The notes under the pieces were generated by a model, which was not told the DNA's origin, searched no databases, and saw only the letters and a program-made list of their open reading frames with translations. This document shows, piece after piece, positions 1 to 5,690 of a DNA stretch of 14,665 bases. A program made the translations under genes and the position numbers. Source of the stretch: Bacillota bacterium (lineage in GTDB: Bacteria > Bacillota_I > Bacilli_A > Acholeplasmatales > Acholeplasmataceae); the NCBI GenBank assembly GCA_030830185.1, contig JAURNN010000060.1, positions 1 through 14,665 on the forward strand, written 5' to 3'. The first letter of the stretch is position 1. Each line of letters starts with the position of its first letter.

Positions 1-119
1 CCTTGTTTTTCAACCGCTCCTGAAACATATAAAATAGCTTCAGCCATGGTTGTTTTTCCAGAACCCTGATGACCCAAAATAGCAACATTTCTAATGTTAC
101 TTGTCTGATATTCTTTCAT
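1..119 (-). CDS. EF-G-like translational GTPase, N-terminal fragment (cut by window edge)
   Basis: Only the first 39 codons are present; the gene runs off the left edge. The translation begins MKEYQTSNIRNVAILG and continues with GHQGSGKTTMAEAIL, the G1/P-loop of a translation-factor GTPase, with GHQGSGKTT from residue 17. True EF-G usually reads AHIDAGKTT here. The GH-x-GSGKTT form together with 'IRNVA-[IL]-LGH' and 'EA-[IM]-LY-x-[AS]-G' is known from the FusA-like (EF-G paralogue) proteins of Firmicutes, whose role is less clear than that of EF-G. The ATG at 117-119 follows an AGGAGG Shine-Dalgarno (plus-strand cctcct at 124-129) by four bases, so the start is well supported. It is divergent from yidD. 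Family assignment is fairly sure; function is not, because the effector and C-terminal domains lie outside the window. Confidence 0.75.
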   Translation of the reverse strand, partial: MKEYQTSNIRNVAILGHQGSGKTTMAEAILYVSGAVEKQ

Positions 120-154
120 ATAACCTCCTGAAAACGTTTACATTTGTTACTTTG

Positions 155-163
155 ATTATAACA
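155..163 (-). promoter_or_regulatory. Extended -10 promoter of the EF-G-like gene
   Basis: The minus strand reads TGT-TATAAT (TATAAT at 155-160, TGn at 161-163). At 17 bp spacing the -35 position is poor (GTTTCA), so activity would rest on the extended -10. The -35 region overlaps that of the divergent yidD promoter. Confidence 0.55.
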
Positions 164-198
164 TAATCTCTTCTAAATGAAACGTCTCGATTTAAAAA

Positions 199-207
199 TG
201 TTATAAT
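199..207 (+). promoter_or_regulatory. Extended -10 promoter of yidD
   Basis: TGT at 199-201 is followed by TATAAT at 202-207. No good -35 box lies 17-18 bp upstream. The expected start is near G214, which is the first base of the GGAG ribosome binding site, giving a leader of only about nine bases before the ATG at 223. Confidence 0.5.
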
Positions 208-222
208 CTTTTTGGAGTTAAG

Positions 223-459
223 ATGAAAAAACTTGTTATAAAAAGTATTCGCTGGTATCAAAAAAATATATCTCCTCATTCAAATCATAAATGTCGACAT
301 ACGCCGACATGTTCTCATTATGCACTTTTAAGTTATGAAAGGTTTAATTTTTTTAAAGCATCTTACTTAACAACAAGACGAATATTAACGTGCAATCCAT
401 TATTCAAACCTAAATATGATCCTGTCCCTGAAAAGAAAAAAAGACATCTAGAAAAGTAA
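223..459 (+). CDS. yidD: YidD, membrane protein insertion efficiency factor
   Basis: This 78-residue protein has the full YidD signature: YQKNISP (12-18), CRHTPTCSHYA (24-34) with its two cysteines, RRILTCNPL (52-60) and YDPVP (65-69). The length is typical. YidD proteins are small peripheral proteins with an N-terminal amphipathic helix; they sit at the inner face of the membrane and help the YidC insertase. The usual rpmH-rnpA-yidC neighbours are not here, so the gene stands alone. The ATG follows GGAG at 214-217 by five bases. The basic tail KKKRHLEK is encoded in the first arm of the terminator hairpin, and the TAA at 457-459 lies at the end of the hairpin loop. Known for the family: insertion efficiency; activity in this organism is inferred. 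Confidence 0.93.
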   Translation: MKKLVIKSIRWYQKNISPHSNHKCRHTPTCSHYALLSYERFNFFKASYLTTRRILTCNPLFKPKYDPVPEKKKRHLEK

Positions 460-469
460 TGTCTTTTTT
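437..469. terminator. Bidirectional terminator between yidD and proS
   Basis: An 11-bp stem (437-447 with 459-469) carries A6 on the left arm and T6 on the right, with an 11-base loop. It gives a U-run on either strand and serves both convergent genes. The loop ends with the yidD stop, and the right arm overlaps the proS stop (468-470). Confidence 0.8.
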
Positions 470-1886
470 AATACGCTCTTGCGAACAAAATGACTTGAGA
501 CGCTTGTTTCCCTGTTACAGGACACGTTGATTCAAGTTGAGATTGATCAAATGGAATAACTCTTGCTGTTGCTTGTGTGTCTGCTTTAATAATTGCTTCT
601 GCTTCTGGATGTACTGACATCGCGACATAACCACCTGATTTAATTCTTGCTTTAAACTGATCATAATTAGAAACATAATATGTGTTTTTATTGACATATT
701 GTTGCGCTTTATTATACATACTTTCATGTATCGATTGAAGAAGCGAGGGCATCATTTGAACCACATCTTCTCTTATAACTTGTTGTTTTTCACGGTTATA
801 ACGCGTTGCAACGGTAACCATATTCAAAGCAAGGTCTCTTTTTCCAATTTCAATACGAATAGGAACACCTTTCATTTCATATTCACTAAATTTCCAACCT
901 GGAGATTTATCGGATGTATCTATGTTTACCCTAAATTGTTCTTTTAAACCGTTATAAATATCGTTTGCAGTTGTTAAAACGTCTTTATCATTTGAAATCG
1001 GTACAATCACAATTTGAGTTGGTGCGACATAAGGTGGCATCACAAGACCATCATCATCACCGTGAACCATAATTATTGCACCAAGTAATCGTGTTGATAC
1101 ACCCCATGATGTTTGATACACGAATTGTTCTTGATTCTCTTGATCACGATAAGAAATTTCAAATGCTCTTGCGAAACCTTGACCAAAATAATGGGTGGTT
1201 CCTGATTGTAGTGCTTGACCATCTGGCATGAGTGCCTCAATGGAGTAAGTTGCTTCTGCACCTGCAAATTTTTCTTTTTCGGTTTTACGACCTGTGACAA
1301 ATGGAATGGCGAGTAAATCTTTACCTAAGGTTTCATAAATCGAAAGCATCCCCATGGTTTCATCTTTGGCTTCTTGTTCAGTTGCGTGAATGGTATGACC
1401 TTCTTGCCATAAAAATTCTTTACCACGTAAAAATGGACGTGTTGTTTTTTCCCATCTGACGACTGAACACCACTGATTATATTTTTTAGGTAAATCACGA
1501 TGAGATTGAACAATTGATTTAAAATGCGTACAAAATAAGACTTCAGAAGTTGGACGAATAATTAAACGTTCTGTTAATTCTTCTTTACCCGTTGTTGTGA
1601 CCATTGCTGTTTCTGGTGCGAAACCTTCCACGTGATCTTTTTCTTTTTGAAAAAGTGATTCAGGGATAAGTAATGGTAAATAGACATTATCATGACCTGT
1701 TTGTTTAAATTTCGTATTTAAGTATTGTTGAATATTTTCCCATATCGCGTAACCATAAGGACGATATATAATAAACCCTTTAACATCACTATAGCTCATG
1801 AGTTCTGCTTTCATGCAGACATCTGTGTACCACTTTGCAAAATCTTCGGTTTGTGAGGTAATAGTTGATACAAATTTCTTTGACAT
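468..1886 (-). CDS. proS: Prolyl-tRNA synthetase, eukaryotic/archaeal-like type
   Basis: The 472-residue class II synthetase joins proline to tRNA-Pro in the cytoplasm. The catalytic core shows the RPTSE loop (111-115), motif 2 from RWE (144-146) through RPFLRGKEFLWQEGHT (150-165), the SGTTHYFGQ segment (228-236) and motif 3 GVSTRLLGA to HGDDDG (262-280). An anticodon-binding domain follows from about 291 and a C-terminal domain ends at the terminal tyrosine, which is conserved in this type. The large editing insertion (INS) of the bacterial-type enzyme is absent between motifs 2 and 3, so this is the short form found in archaea, eukaryotes and many Mollicutes. The C-terminal domain keeps only one cysteine (CPVTG), so the structural zinc site of this type looks lost. 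The start lies four bases after the cvfB stop, with the AAAGG ribosome binding site inside cvfB, so the two genes are probably co-transcribed and coupled. Confidence 0.95.
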   Translation of the reverse strand: MSKKFVSTITSQTEDFAKWYTDVCMKAELMSYSDVKGFIIYRPYGYAIWENIQQYLNTKFKQTGHDNVYLPLLIPESLFQKEKDHVEGFAPETAMVTTTGKEELTERLIIRPTSEVLFCTHFKSIVQSHRDLPKKYNQWCSVVRWEKTTRPFLRGKEFLWQEGHTIHATEQEAKDETMGMLSIYETLGKDLLAIPFVTGRKTEKEKFAGAEATYSIEALMPDGQALQSGTTHYFGQGFARAFEISYRDQENQEQFVYQTSWGVSTRLLGAIIMVHGDDDGLVMPPYVAPTQIVIVPISNDKDVLTTANDIYNGLKEQFRVNIDTSDKSPGWKFSEYEMKGVPIRIEIGKRDLALNMVTVATRYNREKQQVIREDVVQMMPSLLQSIHESMYNKAQQYVNKNTYYVSNYDQFKARIKSGGYVAMSVHPEAEAIIKADTQATARVIPFDQSQLESTCPVTGKQASQVILFARAY

Positions 1887-1890
1887 AGTC

Positions 1891-2715
1891 TTAATCCTTT
1901 ATAAGCTTTGTTTGTCCGTCAACAAACGTAATTTTTCTCATTTTATATAAATAACCTAACGCGCGTTTAAATGCTTTTCGGCTCATTTGAAACATCTCTT
2001 CAATTGATTCTGAAGCACTAGATGCATCTAAAGGCATGATACCATGTGTTTCTAAATATTCTAAGATGACATCTGCATCAGTGAGTCTTTTTGTTTCTTT
2101 CGCTTGAAGTAATGTTCCAGTATATCCTTTATTTGATTCATGAATAACTTTTAATGACAGTTTCGTTCCGATAGGTAATCGTTTGTCATATTGTGATTCA
2201 TGAATGAAAACGGGTGTTAACTGTTCTGTAATAAAACGCATGCCTTCTTTATGAAAACCGTTAATCTGACCTTCGTAATGTTTTAAAACTTCTAAAGATT
2301 CATAAGGTGGATTAGGAATGGCGAGTTCAACATAAAGTCTTGCTTTTACTTTTAGTTCAACATAAACGCTATCACCTACTTTTGGCCAGTAAGTCTTGTT
2401 TAGCGGTAAATCATCTTTTGAAAGTAAGACGTGTTTATTAATACCGTTATTTAAAAAGATACCTAAGTTTTCTTCAATCGACATCACTTCAAGAAATCCT
2501 TTTTGACCGACTTTAATGATTGGCTTATCCATGGTTGCAGCGAGTCTTTTGTATGCATCCATGTATAAAAACACATCAATCATTTGACCAATTTCTAGTT
2601 CATGTGCCTCTTTCGCATGTAAAAAGACTTCTTCATCTTCGCATATAATTGCAAAGCCAATATCAGTTTTTCTTTCGACCAAACATTTGTAGTTAAATCC
2701 TTGTATTAATGCCAT
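1891..2715 (-). CDS. cvfB: CvfB/YitL-family S1-type RNA-binding protein
   Basis: This 274-residue protein fits the CvfB family (YitL in Bacillus, conserved virulence factor B in Staphylococcus), usually about 280-300 residues. Visible parts are N-terminal S1/OB-like strands with the family phrase 'GFAIICEDEEVFLHAKEA', a second S1-like segment around 65-130 (KVGQKGFLEV, VGDSVYVELKV), a third around 145-205 (HKEGMRFI, VFIHESQ), and a C-terminal winged helix from about 210 (DADVILEYLETHG to KITFVDG). The family binds RNA and influences expression of virulence genes in Staphylococcus; its job in a reduced organism is unknown. The ATG has only a weak GGTGA site and the predicted leader is about nine bases. 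It is the first gene of a cvfB-proS pair. Confidence 0.87.
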   Translation of the reverse strand: MALIQGFNYKCLVERKTDIGFAIICEDEEVFLHAKEAHELEIGQMIDVFLYMDAYKRLAATMDKPIIKVGQKGFLEVMSIEENLGIFLNNGINKHVLLSKDDLPLNKTYWPKVGDSVYVELKVKARLYVELAIPNPPYESLEVLKHYEGQINGFHKEGMRFITEQLTPVFIHESQYDKRLPIGTKLSLKVIHESNKGYTGTLLQAKETKRLTDADVILEYLETHGIMPLDASSASESIEEMFQMSRKAFKRALGYLYKMRKITFVDGQTKLIKD

Positions 2716-2730
2716 AGTTTCACCATTTGT

Positions 2731-2739
2731 ATTGTATCA
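2731..2739 (-). promoter_or_regulatory. Extended -10 promoter of cvfB
   Basis: The minus strand reads TGA-TACAAT (TACAAT at 2731-2736). The -35 region falls in the terminator hairpin of the upstream Fic gene and has no consensus match. The predicted start is near G2724, at the start of the GGTGA site. Confidence 0.4.
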
Positions 2740-2747
2740 TATAAGAT

Positions 2748-2776
2748 AAAAAAAGTGAGGATTATCCTCACTTTTT
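2748..2776 (-). terminator. Terminator of the Fic gene
   Basis: GTGAGGA (2755-2761) pairs with TCCTCAC (2765-2771) around a three-base loop. The A7 at 2748-2754 gives a U7 tail on the minus strand, and T5 follows on the plus strand, so it can act in both directions. Confidence 0.85.
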
Positions 2777-2780
2777 ATCT

Positions 2781-3518
2781 TTATTTAGAGATTTCTAATG
2801 CACTGATGACAACTTCATAACGTTCAATGAGTAACTTTTCAAAAAAAGTTTTTAAAGGCGCAATGTTTTTTTCACTTTTAAAGATCTCAAGTTTTTCAAT
2901 ATAGGTCTCTTTAAGTCGAATTGGTATTGAGATTGGCAAATAATTTGCTTTCATTAAATAATAATTTAAAACGATTCTAGCAAGTCGTCCGTTACCATCT
3001 AAAAAAGGATGAATTTTAGCAAGCGTTGCATGAATATATACGGCTTCTTCTAGTGGGGTTTCAAATGTTGTTGTATCAAGTGATGAAAACAATTTATGCA
3101 TACGATCATAAACTTTAGCGTGATCGGTTGGTTGATGAGTTGAACCCATCATTTGTATATTGACATTTCTGTAAACACCACCTTGAAAAATACCATCCAC
3201 TATCATTTCATGTAAGTCTTTTAATTTATCTTCAGTGAGATGTTCTTTATGATCAAGCATGTTAATGACTTTTTCAAACGTTTTTAAATGATTTAGTACT
3301 TCTTTTTGTTCCCGTTCTGAATATTCTAATAGTGTTTTTCTTTCGATTAATTTTTTTACATCTTCAAATGGAATACGATTTTGACCTTCTAAACTAATTG
3401 CATCATACGTATAGACAATCTTAAATGACTCCATAACTTGATCTAAAGCGTGTGAACCCACTTCTTTTAGAATGTTATGAAGGTGATTTCTCTGTACTTC
3501 TAAAATGTCTTTCTCCAT
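2781..3518 (-). CDS. Fic-domain protein, probable protein AMP-transferase
   Basis: The Fic active-site motif is intact: HPFLDGNGRLAR at 170-181. It has the catalytic His, the Asp-Gly-Asn-Gly loop and the Arg that binds phosphates, so the protein should be able to transfer AMP (or a related nucleotide) to a target hydroxyl. The flap region lies before it (GGVYRN to about residue 140). Near the N-terminus AISLEG (40-45) resembles the self-inhibitory motif [S/T]xxxE[G/N] of N-terminally inhibited Fic proteins, keeping the glutamate E44 but with Ala where Ser/Thr is usual. No antitoxin gene is adjacent. I start at ATG 3518 (245 aa), nine bases after GGGAG; an in-frame TTG at 3524 sits only three bases from that site and is less likely. 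It is monocistronic, with its own good promoter and terminator. The target is unknown. Confidence 0.88.
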   Translation of the reverse strand: MEKDILEVQRNHLHNILKEVGSHALDQVMESFKIVYTYDAISLEGQNRIPFEDVKKLIERKTLLEYSEREQKEVLNHLKTFEKVINMLDHKEHLTEDKLKDLHEMIVDGIFQGGVYRNVNIQMMGSTHQPTDHAKVYDRMHKLFSSLDTTTFETPLEEAVYIHATLAKIHPFLDGNGRLARIVLNYYLMKANYLPISIPIRLKETYIEKLEIFKSEKNIAPLKTFFEKLLIERYEVVISALEISK

Positions 3519-3545
3519 ATTCAATTTCTCCCGCTGTTTTTTTTT

Positions 3546-3574
3546 ATTATAACAAGAAATGATAGCGATTTCAA
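3546..3574 (-). promoter_or_regulatory. Promoter of the Fic gene
   Basis: The minus strand carries TTGAAA (3569-3574), a 17-bp spacer and an extended -10 TGT-TATAAT (TATAAT at 3546-3551). This is one of the best promoters in the window and lies just downstream of the csp terminator. The predicted leader is about 21 bases. Confidence 0.75.
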
Positions 3575-3585
3575 GACCGTTTAAA

Positions 3586-3615
3586 AAAAGAAGGGGGATA
3601 CCTAAGTATCCCCTT
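3586..3615 (-). terminator. Terminator of the cold-shock gene
   Basis: GGGGATAC (3594-3601) pairs with GTATCCCC (3606-3613) around a four-base loop. On the minus strand the stem is followed by a run of seven T after a short CTTC. Confidence 0.8.
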
Positions 3616-3630
3616 AAAACCTATTGAATA

Positions 3631-3828
3631 TTATTGTTTAGTAACATTCGCAGCTTGTGGACCACGATCGCCATCTTTAACATCAAATTCTACTTGGTCA
3701 CCTTCTTGAAGTGATTTGTAACCTTCAGACTGAATCGCTGAGAAGTGTACAAAAATGTCTTTGCCGTCTTCTGAAGAGATAAATCCATATCCCTTGTCAG
3801 AGTCAAACCATTTGACTGTGCCTTTCAT
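3631..3828 (-). CDS. Cold-shock protein, CspA/CspB family
   Basis: This 65-residue single cold-shock domain is of the usual length. RNP1 is KGYGFIS and RNP2 is DIFVHFSAI, preceded by MKGTVKWFDS. These proteins bind single-stranded RNA and DNA and melt mRNA structure, in the cold or as constitutive chaperones. The start is ATG 3828, which has AAGGAG at ideal spacing. A longer in-frame ORF from 3867 adds 13 residues but lies within the predicted leader and has no ribosome binding site, so I reject it. It has its own promoter and terminator. Whether it is cold-induced cannot be told from the sequence. Confidence 0.95.
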   Translation of the reverse strand: MKGTVKWFDSDKGYGFISSEDGKDIFVHFSAIQSEGYKSLQEGDQVEFDVKDGDRGPQAANVTKQ

Positions 3829-3850
3829 GTAAATCTCCTTAATTTTTTCA

Positions 3851-3864
3851 TGTGATTGTTCACA
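3851..3864 (-). other. Short hairpin at the 5' end of the csp mRNA leader
   Basis: TGTGA (3851-3855) and TCACA (3860-3864) form a 5-bp stem with a four-base loop, about two bases after the predicted transcript start. It could be a 5'-end stabilising or thermosensitive element. The stem is short and may be chance. Confidence 0.25.
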
Positions 3865-3872
3865 CATAGGTT

Positions 3873-3901
3873 ATTATACATGAAACAACCATATAATACA
3901 A
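3873..3901 (-). promoter_or_regulatory. Promoter of the cold-shock gene
   Basis: TTGTAT (3896-3901), a 17-bp spacer and a perfect TATAAT (3873-3878) lie on the minus strand. Unlike most promoters here it lacks TGn. The start is predicted near 3866, giving a leader of about 38 bases with a small hairpin at its 5' end. Confidence 0.65.
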
Positions 3902-3914
3902 TGTTTTTAAATTT

Positions 3915-5690
3915 TTATTCAAATTGACTTTGGAATAAGGACGCATAAAAGCCTTTTTGTTCAAGTAGCGAGCGGTGCGTCCCGAGTTCAATCATTTTAC
4001 CAAAATGAATGACCATGATTAAATCTGCATCTTGAATCGTGGATAATCTGTGTGCAATGACAAATGTTGTTTTATCTTTCATTAAAGCTTTCATACTTTG
4101 ATGAATTTTCATTTCAGTTTCGGTATCAACATTTGAGGTTGCTTCATCAAAAATAAGCATCTTTGATTCAGATAACATTGCACGTGCAATCACAATGAGT
4201 TGTTTTTGACCTTTAGAAATGCTTGTTCCATCGTTCTTTAGGATGGTATCATAACCATCTTCGAGTGAATCAATATAATCATGAATATGGGCTGCTTTAG
4301 CGACCTTGATGACATCTTCTCTAGAAACCTTACCATTGCCATATGCGATATTATCATGAATGGTGCCATAAAAAGTCCACGAATCTTGTAAAATCATTGA
4401 AAAAGCTTTTCTTAAACTATCTCTTGTGTAAGATAATACTGGTTTTTGATCGATTGCAATGCCACCTACTTGAGGATCATAAAAACGCATCAATAAATTC
4501 ACAAGTGTTGTTTTCCCTGATCCTGTCGGACCAACAATCGCAACGACTTTCCCTTGAGGTGCTTCCACATTGATGTTCTCCAAGACGGTCGTTTGACCAT
4601 CATATGAAAATTGGATGTTTTGAAGTTTAATATCTCCACCTAAATAATCATAATCTTTCGCATCTTCTAAATCTTTCACTTCTTCTTCACTGTCAAGAAC
4701 TTGAAAGACACGTTCTGATGCTGCAAGTGCACTTTGAATTTCTGCAAATAAGCCTGATAATTGATTGATAGGTCCAGAGAAACGTCTTGAATAAAGTGTA
4801 AAACTTGTAAGAATCGCAAGTGTCATCATGTTTCTTACATATAAAATACCACCAAAGACACCGACAAGTGCCATTGATAAGTTTGAAATAAAACCAACAC
4901 TTGGCATCACCGCTGTCGAGTAATATCCAGCTTGATATGAGGCTTCTGTGGTTTCTTGATTAATCACATCAAAATCATCTTTCACTTCTTTTTCAACAAC
5001 ATATGCTTGAATGGTTTGAATCCCTGTAATCATTTCTTCAGAGAATCCGTTGAGTTCACCAAGTTTTTTATTTCTAATGCGAAACTTTTGTTTGACAACT
5101 TTAGAAAGGAATGTTGTTAGTAAAATCGTTAAAGGAATCGTAAAAGCAAAAATTAAAACAAGTAACGGTGCTGTTGCAATCATCACTGAAAGTGAGACAA
5201 TAATGGTTAAAAAGGATGTTAATAAGACAATAACATCTCCTGCAAGTGATTGATTAATGGTATCAATGTCATAGGTCATTCTAGAAATGATATCCCCAGT
5301 TTGATGGGTATCAAAATATTGAATAGGTAACCGGTTGAGTTTGTTAAAAACATCTTGACGCATTTGAAAAACAACTGATTTAGAGATATTAATCATCATG
5401 ATAGATAACGCATATAGTAAAACCGCACTTAAGACATAAAATACAATCATTAAAGATGCATATAAAAACACATTTGAAAAATCAACACCATCTTCCATCG
5501 CACCAATGGTTTGTCCTGTTAAATAAGGTCCAATGAGAGAAAAAGCGTTAGAAAAGAGTGTGAGCACTAGTGCAAATATCAATTTTATTTTATAACGCAT
5601 TAAATAATCCCATAATCTTTTATATACATAGGATTTATTTTGTACACGATTTTTACTAGTTTCTTTTGGAGGACTAAATTGCATCATCAT
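3915..5690 (-). CDS. ABC exporter half-transporter with the catalytic ATP site
   Basis: This 591-residue protein is an N-terminal six-helix export domain (about 30-325) fused to an ATPase domain (about 350-591). Motifs are Walker A GPTGSGKT (387-394), Q-loop Q435, signature ISKGQ (491-495), Walker B IFDE with the catalytic Glu E516, and the switch His H547. The signature departs from LSGGQ (SKG for SGG). Its partner upstream has the complementary defects, so the two make a heterodimeric exporter of the BmrCD/LmrCD/TM287-288 kind. These export drugs, lipids or peptides; the substrate here is unknown. The ATG overlaps the partner's TGA by four bases (ATGA at 5687-5690), and the AGGAGGT site lies inside the partner's end. 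Three ATGs in a row start the gene. No clear terminator follows, so some read-through into csp is possible. Confidence 0.93.
   Translation of the reverse strand: MMMQFSPPKETSKNRVQNKSYVYKRLWDYLMRYKIKLIFALVLTLFSNAFSLIGPYLTGQTIGAMEDGVDFSNVFLYASLMIVFYVLSAVLLYALSIMMINISKSVVFQMRQDVFNKLNRLPIQYFDTHQTGDIISRMTYDIDTINQSLAGDVIVLLTSFLTIIVSLSVMIATAPLLVLIFAFTIPLTILLTTFLSKVVKQKFRIRNKKLGELNGFSEEMITGIQTIQAYVVEKEVKDDFDVINQETTEASYQAGYYSTAVMPSVGFISNLSMALVGVFGGILYVRNMMTLAILTSFTLYSRRFSGPINQLSGLFAEIQSALAASERVFQVLDSEEEVKDLEDAKDYDYLGGDIKLQNIQFSYDGQTTVLENINVEAPQGKVVAIVGPTGSGKTTLVNLLMRFYDPQVGGIAIDQKPVLSYTRDSLRKAFSMILQDSWTFYGTIHDNIAYGNGKVSREDVIKVAKAAHIHDYIDSLEDGYDTILKNDGTSISKGQKQLIVIARAMLSESKMLIFDEATSNVDTETEMKIHQSMKALMKDKTTFVIAHRLSTIQDADLIMVIHFGKMIELGTHRSLLEQKGFYASLFQSQFE

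Noticed and set aside
97..279. Minus-strand 60-codon ORF across the EF-G-like/yidD gap
   Set aside because: It overlaps both real genes and the divergent promoters and has no recognisable motif.
699..947. Plus-strand ORF inside proS
   Set aside because: It is antisense to well-conserved proS codons, has no ribosome binding site, and its translation resembles no family; treated as a shadow.
3851..3864. CRP-like palindrome TGTGA-N4-TCACA upstream of csp
   Set aside because: The spacing differs from the CRP site (N6), it lies downstream of the predicted start, and a CRP-cAMP circuit is not expected in this group.
3829..3867. Longer cold-shock protein with 13 extra N-terminal residues
   Set aside because: The extension lies within the predicted leader, has no ribosome binding site, and the family begins at MKGTVKWF with a perfect AAGGAG.
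4343..5253. Two plus-strand ORFs inside the ABC gene
   Set aside because: They are antisense to conserved ABC domains and have low-complexity translations; treated as shadows.
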